Source: JANPPS01 sp964242575 (lineage in GTDB: Bacteria > Pseudomonadota > Alphaproteobacteria > Acetobacterales > Acetobacteraceae). From it: a DNA stretch of 64,000 nt. Positions 31,427 through 39,535 of the stretch are shown piece after piece. The stretch lies in contig CAXTCN010000012.1 of NCBI GenBank assembly GCA_964242575.1, positions 12,585 through 76,584 of the forward strand, written 5' to 3'. A program made the position numbers and the translations under genes. Within the stretch, counting starts at the first letter, position 1. Every line of letters starts with the position of its first letter. The notes under the pieces are model-generated. The model worked only from the letters and a program-made list of their open reading frames with translations. It did not search any database and was not told the DNA's origin.

Positions 31427-31804
31427 ATGCTGACCGATGCCGAGCGGACGGACACGCGCCGTTACTTGGGGTATCCCGCGTACGGCTCGGAGCGCGAGGG
31501 CAACATGGGCTGGCGGTTCTATGGGACCAACGGCTCGGTCGAGTATCGTCTCGGCAACCTTAGCGCCTCGGAACAAGCGGTGCTTCGGGGTTACTTGCTG
31601 ACGCTCGCAACCTTGGAGCAGGCCATTCCGGAGGCGGGCGTGGGGCTTGATACCGGGTCCGCCGCCGGGTGGGTGCGCAACCCGCAGGAAATGGCGGAGC
31701 GCGAGCGGCTGTTCGACGGCTGGCGGCGTCGGCTGTGCGCGTTCCTCGGCGTGCCCAACGGACCGGCGCTCGTGTCGCGCACCAACGTGACGTTGGTCGT
31801 GTGA
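31427..31804 (+). CDS. Head-tail connector/adaptor
   Basis: A 125-residue protein starting three bases after the capsid stop. MLTDAERTDTRRYLGYPAYG, a low-complexity turn, then SEQAVLRGYLLTLATLEQAI and PQEMAERERLFDGWRRRLCAFLGV. This helix-rich arrangement immediately after the capsid gene is characteristic of gp6/gp15-type adaptor proteins that bind the portal. No direct family hit can be claimed. Confidence 0.6.
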   Translation: MLTDAERTDTRRYLGYPAYGSEREGNMGWRFYGTNGSVEYRLGNLSASEQAVLRGYLLTLATLEQAIPEAGVGLDTGSAAGWVRNPQEMAERERLFDGWRRRLCAFLGVPNGPALVSRTNVTLVV

Positions 31805-31817
31805 TGGGGGTGGCGTG

Positions 31818-32450
31818 ATGGACCATGCGCTGTTGCAGGACCGGCTCAGCCGGGGAATGGGCGCGGCGGCGCGGGTGTTCGGCGCGCCGTACGACCTGAT
31901 GCGGCCACGCGGGACCGCCGCGCCGACCCGGACGGAGTGGCGGGTGCTAAGGCTATCGGCGGCGTTCGACGGCGGGGACCCGGGCTACCGGCGTCCGCGC
32001 GGCTATGACCGGGCGCTGCGCGGCACGTTCGACAGCGCCTATGTGGCGGTCGGCGACTACCTCGTGGGGCCGCGCGGCACGCTGTTCGTGGCGCTGCTGC
32101 CGCCGCTGCACCGGCCGCTGTGCGTGCTGACGAATGCGGTGCTGGACCTCGTGCGGCCCGGCGGCGCAATCGAGCCGGGGCTGAACCCGTACGGCGGCGT
32201 CGGGCCAGGCGGGTTCATGCCGCTGTTGCAAGGTTGGCCGGCGCAGGTGCTGGTGGGCGGCGCGGGCCGGCCCGGCAGCTTGCCCGGCGACGGCGCGCTG
32301 TCCGAGCACGCGGTGCTGCTGCCCCCGACGCCGGCGTCGATCCAGGGCGGAGACGTGCTGCGGGACCAAGCCGGACGCCGGTTCGTGGTGAACGCGGCGG
32401 AGCTGTCCGAGCCGGGCTGGCGCATTTCCGCGCGCCTCGTGGGGGTATGA
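31818..32450 (+). CDS. Phage head-tail joining region protein, unknown
   Basis: A 210-residue protein. ATG 31818 is used (GTG at 31815 precedes it directly). Sequence features: GMGAAARVFGAPYDLMRPRG, GTFDSAYVAVGDYLVGPRGTLFVALLPPLHR and RDQAGRRFVVNAAELSEPGWR. It is mixed alpha/beta with a beta-strand C-terminus. The place between adaptor and sheath suggests a head-completion or tail-terminator role. It is common in Acetobacteraceae prophages as a hypothetical protein; no named family. Confidence 0.6.
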   Translation: MDHALLQDRLSRGMGAAARVFGAPYDLMRPRGTAAPTRTEWRVLRLSAAFDGGDPGYRRPRGYDRALRGTFDSAYVAVGDYLVGPRGTLFVALLPPLHRPLCVLTNAVLDLVRPGGAIEPGLNPYGGVGPGGFMPLLQGWPAQVLVGGAGRPGSLPGDGALSEHAVLLPPTPASIQGGDVLRDQAGRRFVVNAAELSEPGWRISARLVGV

Positions 32451-33260
32451 ATGCCGGACCAATCCGACGTGGAGGACGCGCTGGCGGCGCTGGTGGCGGG
32501 CGCGCTGTATCCGGCCGGGCCGTCGCGGGCGTCCGTGGTGGGGTCCGTGGTGCGGGTGTTCCGCGGCTGGCCGGTGGCGTCGGCCTTGGCGGCGGATTTG
32601 GCGGCGGAGGTCGTGCAGGTCGCGGTCCAGCCGGTCGCAAATAGTTGGCGGGACGCGTCGCGCTACTCCAACGAGTGGCAGGTGACGCGGACGGGCGTGC
32701 CCACGATGGTGGGCGAGGTTGTGGACGAGGCCGTGCAGTTCACTGGCCAGGCGGCGGCCGGGCAGGTCGCGGGCCTGCGGGTGGACGGCCGGGCATACGC
32801 CTACCGCGTGCGGGACGGCGACGCGGCCGGGCTGGTGGCGGCGGTGCTGGCGGACCTGGTGCGGGCGGACCGTCCGGCGGTGCTGTCCGGGGCGCGCGTG
32901 GAGTTGCCCGGCGGCGTTGGCCTCGCGGCCCGCGTGGTGGCGGACGGGTTCGGCGGCCAGGAGTTAAGCCGGCAAACCATGGGCTTCCGCGTGGCCGTGT
33001 GGGCGCCGGACTTCGCAACGCGGGACCGCGTGGCGGCCTGCATCGAGCGGGCGTTGGCCGGCACGCCGTTCCTGGACGTGCGCGGCTGGGGCTGCCGGAT
33101 GCTGCCGGGCGGCGGCGCGGTGACGGACGAGGGCGCTCCGGCCGGCATGTGGCGGCGGGACGCCGTTGCAACCATTGAGTTCCCGACGGTCGCGGAGGCG
33201 GACCTGTCCTCGATGCTGTTCGGCGTGAGTGTCGTGAACGGCGTCGCTGCGCTGGCCTAA
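32451..33260 (+). CDS. Phage tail-completion region protein, unknown
   Basis: A 269-residue protein starting one base after the previous stop, with GGGGGTATGA upstream. DVEDALAALVAGALYPAGPS, VARVFRGWP-like VVRVFRGWPVASALAADLAA, SNEWQVTRTGVPTMVGEVVD and later GQELSRQTMGFRVAVWAPDF and ERALAGTPFLDVRGWGCRM. The layout resembles phage tail terminator or neck proteins, but is longer than most. It ends with hydrophobic residues NGVAALA. Function inferred only from position before the sheath. Confidence 0.6.
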   Translation: MPDQSDVEDALAALVAGALYPAGPSRASVVGSVVRVFRGWPVASALAADLAAEVVQVAVQPVANSWRDASRYSNEWQVTRTGVPTMVGEVVDEAVQFTGQAAAGQVAGLRVDGRAYAYRVRDGDAAGLVAAVLADLVRADRPAVLSGARVELPGGVGLAARVVADGFGGQELSRQTMGFRVAVWAPDFATRDRVAACIERALAGTPFLDVRGWGCRMLPGGGAVTDEGAPAGMWRRDAVATIEFPTVAEADLSSMLFGVSVVNGVAALA

Positions 33261-33298
33261 TGCCGGGCGGCGCGTCCCTTTACTGTAGGAAATAATTC

Positions 33299-33439
33299 AT
33301 GATGCATGTGGTCGTGGTGCGAGCGTTCGGGCCGTACCGGGTGGGCGACGTGGTGAACGACGCGGAGGCCATCGAGCGCATCCTGGCGTCCGAGCACGCC
33401 GGCCACGTCGTGCGCATCAACCCGCCAGAGGAGATTTAA
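33299..33439 (+). CDS. Small phage protein before sheath gene
   Basis: A 46-residue frame starting ATGATG at 33299 with AGGAAATAATTC upstream (good RBS). MMHVVVVRAFGPYRVGDVV, then NDAEAIERILASEHAGHVVR and INPPEEI. It ends two bases before the sheath ATG. Similar tiny genes precede sheath genes in other Acetobacteraceae prophages. It is a compact beta-alpha-type peptide, function unknown. Confidence 0.65.
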   Translation: MMHVVVVRAFGPYRVGDVVNDAEAIERILASEHAGHVVRINPPEEI

Positions 33440-33441
33440 CG

Positions 33442-35013
33442 ATGCCGATCGTGCAGGCTGGGGCGCTGAACACCACGGCTTTGGTGGTGCCGGACCTTTA
33501 CGTGCAGGTGGTGCCGCCGCAGAACCTCGTGCTGAACGGGGTGCCGACCAACGTGGTGGGCGTGGTGGGCGCGGCGTCGTGGGGGCCGACGCACCAGCCG
33601 GTGATCGTGGCGTCGATGGCGAACTACGCCCGCGCCTTTGGGCCGCTGGGTCCGCGCCGGCATGACATGGGCACCCAGGTGGCGACCGCGGTGCAGCAGG
33701 GCGCGCAGAACTTCCGCTGCGTGCGCGTCACCGACGGGTCGGACACGGCGGCGAGCTACGCGGTGTTCTATGCCGACGGCAACTACCCCCTGCTGCTGAC
33801 GGCGCGCTACACCGGGACGGTGGGCAACGGGATCGGGCTTGGCATCGGGCCGGGCAGCGCGGCCGGGACTTGGCGGCTGACGCTCGGTTTGCCGGGTCAG
33901 GTGGCCGAGAGCTTCGACAACCTGGCCGCGCCCGACCCGGCGGCGTTCTGGACCAACATGGCGGCGGCGGTGAACGAGGGCCAGGGCGCGCTGCGCGGTC
34001 CGAGCCAGTTGTGCGTCGCGAGCCTGGGCGGCGCCACCACGACGGCGCCGGCCGCGTTGAGCCGGCAGACCCTGCTGTCCGGCTCCGACGGGGCCGGGGT
34101 GCAGGCGGCGGACCTGGTGGGCCAGGACGGGCTGCCGCGGCGGGGCATGTACGCGCTGCGCGGCCAGGGCTGTTCGCTGCTGGTGCTGGCGGACGCGGAT
34201 GACGCCGGGACCTGGACCACGCAGGCCGGTTTCGCGCTTCAGGAAGGCTGCTACGCCATCCTGACCGGAGCGTCCGGGCAGGGCATCTTGGAAGCCATTG
34301 CGGCCAAGGCGGCAGCGGGGCTGGACAGCTACGCGGCCAAGCTGATGTTCGGCGACTGGGTGCACTGGTCGGACCCGGTGTCCGGCATGGTGCGGCTGGT
34401 CAGCCCGCAGGGGTTCGTGGCGGGGCGGCTGTCCAACCGCAGCCCGGAACAAAGCAGCCTGAACAAGCCGTTGTACGGCGTGGTGGGGACGCAGCGCGCG
34501 GGCGTGCCGGGCTCGGCGCAGACCAGCGGCTACAGCACGGCGGAATTGACGGCGCTGCTGGGGAGCGGGCTGGACGTTATCAGCAACCCGCAGCCGGCCG
34601 GGTCATTCTGGGGGGTGCGCGGCGGGCACAACAGTAGCTCGAACGCGGCCACCAACGGCGACAACTACACGCGCCTCACCAACTTCTTGGCCAGCACCTT
34701 GGCGGCGGGGATGGGGCAGTACGTGGGCCAGGTCATCACCGCCCAACTGTTCCGGCGCATCCGCAGCACGCAGTTGTCGTTCCTGCAAGCGCTGCTGGGC
34801 CAGGGCATCCTTGGCAGCACGGACGGCGCGCAGCCGTTCAGCGTGGTGTGCGACACCAGCAACAACCCGGCCAGCCGCACCGGCCTCGGTTACGTGCAAT
34901 CGGACGCGCAGGTGCAGTACCAGGCGATCAACGAGCGGTTCATCGTCAATATCGAGGGTGGGCAGACCGTGCAGGTGACGCGGCAGACCTTGCCGGCTGG
35001 CCAGATTAATTAG
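33442..35013 (+). CDS. Contractile tail sheath protein
   Basis: A 523-residue protein. ATG 33442 with GAGGAGATTTAACG upstream. It polymerises around the tail tube and contracts to drive DNA injection. Sheath features: MPIVQAGALNTTALVVPDLYV start, VNGVPTNVVGVVGAASWGP, NYARAFGPLGPRRHD, and the C-terminal domain ISNPQPAGSFWGVRGGHNSS, NYTRLTNFLASTLAAGMGQYVG, RRIRSTQLSFLQALL and YQAINERFIVNIEGGQTV, which matches the conserved sheath C-terminal region. Full length. Its presence defines the element as a myovirus-type phage. Confidence 0.93.
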   Translation: MPIVQAGALNTTALVVPDLYVQVVPPQNLVLNGVPTNVVGVVGAASWGPTHQPVIVASMANYARAFGPLGPRRHDMGTQVATAVQQGAQNFRCVRVTDGSDTAASYAVFYADGNYPLLLTARYTGTVGNGIGLGIGPGSAAGTWRLTLGLPGQVAESFDNLAAPDPAAFWTNMAAAVNEGQGALRGPSQLCVASLGGATTTAPAALSRQTLLSGSDGAGVQAADLVGQDGLPRRGMYALRGQGCSLLVLADADDAGTWTTQAGFALQEGCYAILTGASGQGILEAIAAKAAAGLDSYAAKLMFGDWVHWSDPVSGMVRLVSPQGFVAGRLSNRSPEQSSLNKPLYGVVGTQRAGVPGSAQTSGYSTAELTALLGSGLDVISNPQPAGSFWGVRGGHNSSSNAATNGDNYTRLTNFLASTLAAGMGQYVGQVITAQLFRRIRSTQLSFLQALLGQGILGSTDGAQPFSVVCDTSNNPASRTGLGYVQSDAQVQYQAINERFIVNIEGGQTVQVTRQTLPAGQIN

Positions 35014-35028
35014 CGGGAGGCGATTGGA

Positions 35029-35478
35029 ATGCCAGCGAATACATTCTCGACGGGCCGGGACTGCCAGCTTGTGGTGATCGGCCCGGCCGGCGCGGGCGGG
35101 CAGGCCGGGCAGCGGGTGGACCTTACGCACGTCACCGGCTTCGACAGCCGGCAGATGACGCACCCGATCCGCATCGACCGCATGGACGGCGTGCATTTGG
35201 CAGCCGAGCTGCCGAAGGGCTGGGAGGGGCACTTCGAATTGGAGCGCGGCAGCCCGGCGGCGGACGACTTCATCTCCACGCTGGAGAACGCCTGGCACAC
35301 CGAGGGGCGGCTCGCGGGCAGCACGCTGTATCAGTACATCAGCGAGAACGACGGCAGCACCAGCACCTACCAGTTCGAGGGCGCGGTGTTCCGCATGACC
35401 AACGCCGGGCAGTGGAAGGGCGACGCGGCGGTGCGCCAGCGCATGGAGTTCTTTGCCAGCCGCCGGAAGCGCATCTGA
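35029..35478 (+). CDS. Tail tube protein
   Basis: A 149-residue protein following the sheath by 15 bases. MPANTFSTGRDCQLVVIGP, VDLTHVTGFDSRQMTHPIRI, PKGWEGHFELERGSPAADDF and FEGAVFRMTNAGQWKGDAAV. The beta-rich composition, size and position correspond to the inner tube proteins of contractile tails (FII-like). Its stop overlaps the ATG of the chaperone gene (TGATG). Confidence 0.85.
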   Translation: MPANTFSTGRDCQLVVIGPAGAGGQAGQRVDLTHVTGFDSRQMTHPIRIDRMDGVHLAAELPKGWEGHFELERGSPAADDFISTLENAWHTEGRLAGSTLYQYISENDGSTSTYQFEGAVFRMTNAGQWKGDAAVRQRMEFFASRRKRI

Positions 35479-35822
35479 TGCCGTTAACCAATGAGCAACC
35501 TTCGCAGGGCATAGTCTCGGCGGCGGCCCGGATATGGCGGGTCACGGACAAGGAAGGGCGGGTGCTGGAGGTGAAGCGGCCCGGCGCATTGGACCGGCTG
35601 CGGCTGTTCAAGGCGGTGGGGCCGGTGCTGGCGGAGAACGCGCGGTATGTCGGCTACGGCATGTTGGCGATGTGCGTGCAGTCCATCGACGGCGTGCCGG
35701 TGCCTGCGCCCGCGACGGAGGGGCAGTTGGAGGCTCTGGTGGACCGGCTGGGGGACGTTGGGCTGGTGGCGGTGGGCGACGCGCTGGACCCACCGGAGGG
35801 CGATACGCCGGGAAACGCTTAG
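35478..35822 (+). CDS. Tail assembly chaperone (G-type, zero-frame product)
   Basis: A 114-residue protein, MPLTNEQPSQGIVSAAARIW, VLEVKRPGALDRLRLFKAVG, NARYVGYGMLAMCVQSIDGV, LEALVDRLGDVGLVAVGDAL, ending GDTPGNA at TAG 35820-35822. Tail chaperones bind the tape measure protein before tube polymerisation. Two codons before the stop is a -1 slippery heptamer, so the gene also directs the longer G-T product. The position between tube and tape measure is canonical. Confidence 0.85.
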   Translation: MPLTNEQPSQGIVSAAARIWRVTDKEGRVLEVKRPGALDRLRLFKAVGPVLAENARYVGYGMLAMCVQSIDGVPVPAPATEGQLEALVDRLGDVGLVAVGDALDPPEGDTPGNA

Positions 35823-36034
35823 GCGCGGACGGTGCCCGACCGGGGGACCGTGCCGCGCAACGGGCGCTGTCCCGCAATGCCGACTTGGTGGACCCGCTGG
35901 AATTGGTGCGCAACGGCGTGCCGTTCGACGTGGCGTTCAGCCTGTCGCCAGAAGACCGGCTGGTGTGGGTGGTGGTGATGGGTGAGCTGTCCGGCCGGCG
36001 ATGGGATTGGGGCGACATGGCGTGGAACGAATGA
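35478..36034 (+). CDS. Tail assembly chaperone G-T fusion made by -1 frameshift
   Basis: Zero frame to the AAC codon ending at 35816, then -1 frame from 35816 to the stop at 36032-36034, giving about 185 residues. The -1 extension reads RLGADGARPGDRAAQRALSR, NADLVDPLELVRNGVPFDVAF and LVWVVVMGELSGRRWDWGDM. It has no start codon of its own before TTG at 35884, while the extension is clearly coding. The ATG of the next gene overlaps its stop. This parallels lambda G/GT and P2 E/E'. Confidence 0.85.
35810..35858 (+). promoter_or_regulatory. Programmed -1 frameshift signal: slippery site and stem-loop
   Basis: GGGAAAC at 35810-35816 is read in zero frame as G GGA AAC, the exact register required for tandem -1 slippage. 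After six bases (35817-35822, containing the zero-frame stop) comes a strong stem: GCGCGGACGGT (35823-35833) pairs with ACCGTGCCGCGC (35847-35858) with a single bulge and a 13-base loop. Spacing and stability are ideal for stimulating frameshifting. Confidence 0.88.
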
Positions 36035-36261
36035 CGGAGGGCGCAATGCCATACGGCGCGGACAGCATCACCGTGCCGTTCGACGTGCCGGCGGGGATGC
36101 GCGGCCAGTCTAGCGGTCCTGCGGGACGGCGGCGGGATAGCGGCGCGGCGGCGGCGGCGGCGCGTCCGGCACGGGGCGGCGGCATGGCGCGGCTGCGGAT
36201 CGTGGCGGGCGTGGACGGGAGGACGGCATGGACGCGCAGGCAATCGGACAGCGGACGCTGA
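36031..36261 (+). CDS. Small phage protein after chaperone genes
   Basis: A 76-residue protein whose ATG overlaps the G-T stop (ATGA). MTEGAMPYGADSITVPFDVP, then an Arg/Gly/Ala-rich linker (SGPAGRRRDSGAAAAAARPARGG is disordered-looking) and ARLRIVAGVDGRTAWTRR. It overlaps the next gene by 34 bases. The beginning could be a short tail-tape accessory. No family recognised. Confidence 0.5.
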   Translation: MTEGAMPYGADSITVPFDVPAGMRGQSSGPAGRRRDSGAAAAAARPARGGGMARLRIVAGVDGRTAWTRRQSDSGR

Positions 36262-37322
36262 CGCAGGCGGGCCGGGCGGCGGCGGTGCTGCACCCGGCGG
36301 CGCTGCAACGGGCGGCGCTGCGGGTGCGGGAGCCGGCGGGCCTGCGGACGCCGGGCTGGCGGCGCGGGCACCCGGTCGCAACCGGGGCATCGCGGGCCAG
36401 GAGCGCTCGCGTGGTGGTTGGGGCGGAGCCGGTTGAGGTGGCGATGCCGCCCGAGGTTGGCGTGGCCGCCCAGGCGGTGGCGCGGACGGCGGAGGCGGCG
36501 GTGCGCGCCGCGGCGGCGTGGCCACGCAACGAGGCCGCGCCGAGGCGTGCGGAGGATGCCGTGCGGGACCCGGTGCGCCGGGCCGTTGCGCCGTTGGCGC
36601 TGCGCGGTCCGGTGGCGGCGCGTCCGGACGCGACAGCGGACCGGACCAGCGCCGATGCGGCGGCGCGGGCGGAGTGGATGGCGGCGGACGTGCCGGGCGT
36701 GCCGGAGCTTGCCGCGTCCGGTTCCGCGCCAGCGATGGAGCGTGCGCTGGCCGCGTTCGCCGGGGCGGACCCGGTGGCGCGGCGGGCGGAGTTTGCCCGG
36801 TCCGGCACCGCCGCGGCGCGTGCTGCGGACATGCCGGCCACGGACGCGCCGGTGGCGGCGCGGGCGGATACGGCCATGCCACGGTGGCCGGTGCTGGCGG
36901 ACGTGTCCCTGCCGCAAATAATGGACGCCGCGGGCGCGCCGGCGTTGCGCGGGGATCTGGCGTTCGCCGGGCCGGTGGCGACGCGGACCCGCGCGGCATC
37001 CCGGGCGGACAGCTCTGGCGGCAGGTTCGAGGCGGACCGGCCGGGCGGTGATAATTTGGGCCGGACAGGCGCAAGCAGCCCTGGCGCGGACAGCTTCGCC
37101 GACGGCGCTGCGGGCAACTCCGGCGCGGACGGGTCCGATGGCGAGGCGGGCGAGCCGGCCTCGGACCAGGGGCCGAGCGGCGGCACGATAACGCTGGATG
37201 GCCGGCTGGTCGGGCATTGGCTGGCGGAGCGCATGGGCCGCGACGCTGTGCGGCCTCGGGCGGGGCTGACCGGGTTCGACGCCAAGCAAGCGCCGGCTTG
37301 GGGGCCGTCATGGATGTCGTAG
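36228..37322 (+). CDS. Putative tape measure protein (short, Ala-rich)
   Basis: A 364-residue, strongly Ala/Arg-rich protein encoded where the tape measure always lies, after the G/G-T chaperones. It is repetitive and probably extended or helical (AAQAVARTAEAAVRAAAAWP; RAVAPLALRGPVAARPDATA; APAMERALAAFAGADPVARR), ending with a Gly/Asp-rich tract and a compact C-terminal peptide, GRLVGHWLAERMGRDAVRPR, AGLTGFDAKQAP. The family's usual length is 500-1000+. No hydrophobic transmembrane segments are seen. At about 1.5 angstrom per residue it predicts a tail near 55 nm. The role is inferred from position and low complexity. Confidence 0.6.
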   Translation: MDAQAIGQRTLTQAGRAAAVLHPAALQRAALRVREPAGLRTPGWRRGHPVATGASRARSARVVVGAEPVEVAMPPEVGVAAQAVARTAEAAVRAAAAWPRNEAAPRRAEDAVRDPVRRAVAPLALRGPVAARPDATADRTSADAAARAEWMAADVPGVPELAASGSAPAMERALAAFAGADPVARRAEFARSGTAAARAADMPATDAPVAARADTAMPRWPVLADVSLPQIMDAAGAPALRGDLAFAGPVATRTRAASRADSSGGRFEADRPGGDNLGRTGASSPGADSFADGAAGNSGADGSDGEAGEPASDQGPSGGTITLDGRLVGHWLAERMGRDAVRPRAGLTGFDAKQAPAWGPSWMS

Positions 37323-37346
37323 GCGCGGAACGCGAAGGAGGCTCCG

Positions 37347-37865
37347 ATGGTCGTGCTGGGTCCGGTGCTGTTCAGAGGGTTCGAGGTGCCGGAGCGGATC
37401 GCCCTCGGCGGCCGGCAGCGGCTGGCGGTGCACCGCTTGCCCGGCGGCGTGCGGGTGGTGGATGCGCTGGGCGGCGACGACGCGGAGATCGGCTGGACTG
37501 GCGTGATGGCCGGGCCGGACGCGGCCGGGCGGGTGCGGCTGCTGGACGGGCTGCGGCAGGGCGGGCAGCAATGGCCGCTGGCGTGGGACGGCTGGCGCTA
37601 CACCGTCGTGGTGTCGAAGTTCGAGGCCGCGACCAGCGGGCCGTTCTGGGCGCCGTACCGCATCCGCTGCACCGTGGTGTGCGAGGGCGAGCCGTCCATC
37701 ATCGAGGCCGTGCTGGCGGTGGGCGCGCTGCTGGACCCCGGCATCGACGCGCGCATGGCGGAAGCGGGCGCGGGGCTGGACGCGCCGGGGCTGCCGGAGG
37801 TGTTGGCGTCGGCTGGCGCGCTGGCGCAGTTGGCGCAACTCCGGGTGTTTGGGAACATATCATGA
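37347..37865 (+). CDS. GpU-like tail protein
   Basis: A 172-residue protein (RBS GAAGGAGGCTCCG before ATG 37347). MVVLGPVLFRGFEVPERIAL, GRQRLAVHRLPGGVRVVDAL, GWTGVMAGPDAAGRVRLLDG, PLAWDGWRYTVVVSKFEAA and YRIRCTVVCEG. This layout fits the GpU/tail-terminus group found between tape measure and gene D in P2-like tails. Its stop overlaps the next ATG (ATGA). Family call tentative. Confidence 0.65.
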   Translation: MVVLGPVLFRGFEVPERIALGGRQRLAVHRLPGGVRVVDALGGDDAEIGWTGVMAGPDAAGRVRLLDGLRQGGQQWPLAWDGWRYTVVVSKFEAATSGPFWAPYRIRCTVVCEGEPSIIEAVLAVGALLDPGIDARMAEAGAGLDAPGLPEVLASAGALAQLAQLRVFGNIS

Positions 37866-38056
37866 ACAATCTCCGGGTCGTCACGGTCGTCGGCGGGAAC
37901 CTGTTCCGGCTGGCTATGCTGCACCTGGGCGACGCCACGCAGTGGAACCGCATCGCCCGGCTGAACGGCCTGGATGACCCGGTGCTGGACGGCCTGATGA
38001 CCCTGCGGCTGCCCCCGCGCGACGCCGGCGCCGGGGGCGGCGTTGAGCGGAGTTAG
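37862..38056 (+). CDS. Tail protein X (LysM-like)
   Basis: A 64-residue protein. MNNLRVVTVVGGNLFRLAML, HLGDATQWNRIARLNGLDDP, MTLRLPPRDAG. The ATQWNRIARLNGL...LRLP pattern is that of short LysM-like gpX proteins, which bind the hub and may contact peptidoglycan. The gene overlaps both neighbours, four bases upstream and 14 downstream, which supports the small frame. Confidence 0.75.
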   Translation: MNNLRVVTVVGGNLFRLAMLHLGDATQWNRIARLNGLDDPVLDGLMTLRLPPRDAGAGGGVERS

Positions 38057-39014
38057 GGCGCCGCGCCTCCGCGTGCTGGCGGACGGGGCGGAGCTTCCCG
38101 GCGTGCTGGCGGCGGACGTGTTCTCGCGCGCCCACCCGTGCGCCGACCGGTTCCGCATCAAGCTGGCCGGGCGGGACGCGGGCGTCGTGTCCGCGCCGGG
38201 CTTGCGGCTGGAGGTGCAGGCAGGGTTCGGCGAGGCGTGGACCAGCCTCATCACCGGCGTCGCCGACACCGTGCAGGCCGACCCGTTGCGCGGCACGCTC
38301 GACATCGAGGGCCGGGACCTGGCGGCGCTGCTGATCGAGGCGCGGGCCGGGGAGTTGTTCCTGAACCGCACCGCCAGCGAGATTGCGAACGAGATCGCCA
38401 CCCGGCACGGCCTGGGCGCGGCGGTCACCAGCACCACCACGCCGGTCGGGCGTTACTACCAGGCGGAGCACGGCCGGCTGCTGCTGGGCCGCTCGCAGTC
38501 CGGCACCGAGTGGGACCTACTGGCGAAGCTGGCGGCGCAGGAGGGGTTCGAGCTTGGGATGCTCGGCGACCGGCTGCTGTTCGGGCCGCGGCCCGACCTG
38601 ACGCCGGCGCCCGTTTCGGTCACGGACTGCGTCGCGGTGGAGCTGGAGCACCAGCTCGGGTTGTCGCGCGGCATCGAGCTTACGGTGCAAAGCTGGGGTA
38701 CGCATGACGCGGCGGCGGTGGTGGCGCGGCGCGGCCAGGGCGCCATCCGCTACCGGATCGTGCGGCCGAACCTGTCGGACGAACAGGCGCAGCGCATGGC
38801 GGAGCGGGCGCTGGCGGACCTCATGCGGCACGAACGGACGGCCGGGCTGACGATGCCCGGCGAACTCAATCTGACCGCCTGGAGCCTGGTGGCGCTGCAA
38901 GGCGCCGGCGCGGAGTGGGACCGGACCTACGCGGTGGCCGCGCTGGACCGGCATCTCGACGTGCGGCGCGGGTTCACCCAGGGCGTGCGATTACAAGGAG
39001 TTCCCAATGGATAG
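38043..39014 (+). CDS. Baseplate hub protein D (phage late control D)
   Basis: A 323-residue protein from TTG 38043 inside the end of the gpX gene. LRVLADGAELPGVLAADVFS, then LEVQAGFGEAWTSLITGVAD, GRDLAALLIEARAGELFLNR and LLAKLAAQEGFELGMLGDRL, FGPRPDLTPAP, and YRIVRPNLSDEQAQRMAERA. This is the gp27-like hub fold of the GPD family. The hub trimer connects tube and spike. Intact length. It overlaps the gene V start by eight bases. Confidence 0.88.
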   Translation: MSGVRAPRLRVLADGAELPGVLAADVFSRAHPCADRFRIKLAGRDAGVVSAPGLRLEVQAGFGEAWTSLITGVADTVQADPLRGTLDIEGRDLAALLIEARAGELFLNRTASEIANEIATRHGLGAAVTSTTTPVGRYYQAEHGRLLLGRSQSGTEWDLLAKLAAQEGFELGMLGDRLLFGPRPDLTPAPVSVTDCVAVELEHQLGLSRGIELTVQSWGTHDAAAVVARRGQGAIRYRIVRPNLSDEQAQRMAERALADLMRHERTAGLTMPGELNLTAWSLVALQGAGAEWDRTYAVAALDRHLDVRRGFTQGVRLQGVPNG

Positions 39015-39522
39015 CCTGCTCAACGCCATCCGCGGCCAGTCGGCGGCGCAGGACGCGGCCTGGGGCCAGCCGGCGTTCGGCGTCGTGACCTCGGTGGACC
39101 CGGCCGCCGGCACCGTGCGCGTGCAGTTGCAGCCAGAGGGCGTGCTGACGGGATGGCTGCCGGTGCTAAGCCCGTGGGTCGGCGCGGGATGGGGCATGAG
39201 CTGCCCGCCCAGCCCCGGCGACCAGGTTTTGGTATTGCCGCAGGAGGGCAGCGCCGAGCACGGCGTGGTGGCGGCGCGGTGCTGGAGCGCCAAGGCGCCT
39301 GCGCCGGGCACTCCGGTGGGCGAGCTTTGGCTGACGCACCGCAGCGGCAGCCACTTGCGGCTGCTGAACGACGGCACGGTGTCCGTGAAGGGCGACCTGC
39401 ATGTCGAGGGCGACGTGTACGACCGCCAGGGATCGTTGGACCGGTTGCGCCAACGATACAACCAGCACCGGCACGGCGACCCGCAGGGCGGCATCGTGAG
39501 CAAGACGGAACTGCCGGATTGA
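39007..39522 (+). CDS. Baseplate assembly protein V (central spike)
   Basis: A 171-residue protein with AAGGAGTTCCC before ATG 39007. An OB-fold gpV/gp5-like domain: FGVVTSVDPAAGTVRVQLQP, WVGAGWGMSCPPSPGDQVLV, GSAEHGVVAARCWS. Then a short beta-helix tip, LNDGTVSVKGDLHVEGDVYD, and a His-rich end, RYNQHRHGDPQGG, which may coordinate the metal ion at the spike tip. Canonical position. Confidence 0.9.
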   Translation: MDSLLNAIRGQSAAQDAAWGQPAFGVVTSVDPAAGTVRVQLQPEGVLTGWLPVLSPWVGAGWGMSCPPSPGDQVLVLPQEGSAEHGVVAARCWSAKAPAPGTPVGELWLTHRSGSHLRLLNDGTVSVKGDLHVEGDVYDRQGSLDRLRQRYNQHRHGDPQGGIVSKTELPD

Positions 39523-39535
39523 GGGGGGAACGCGC

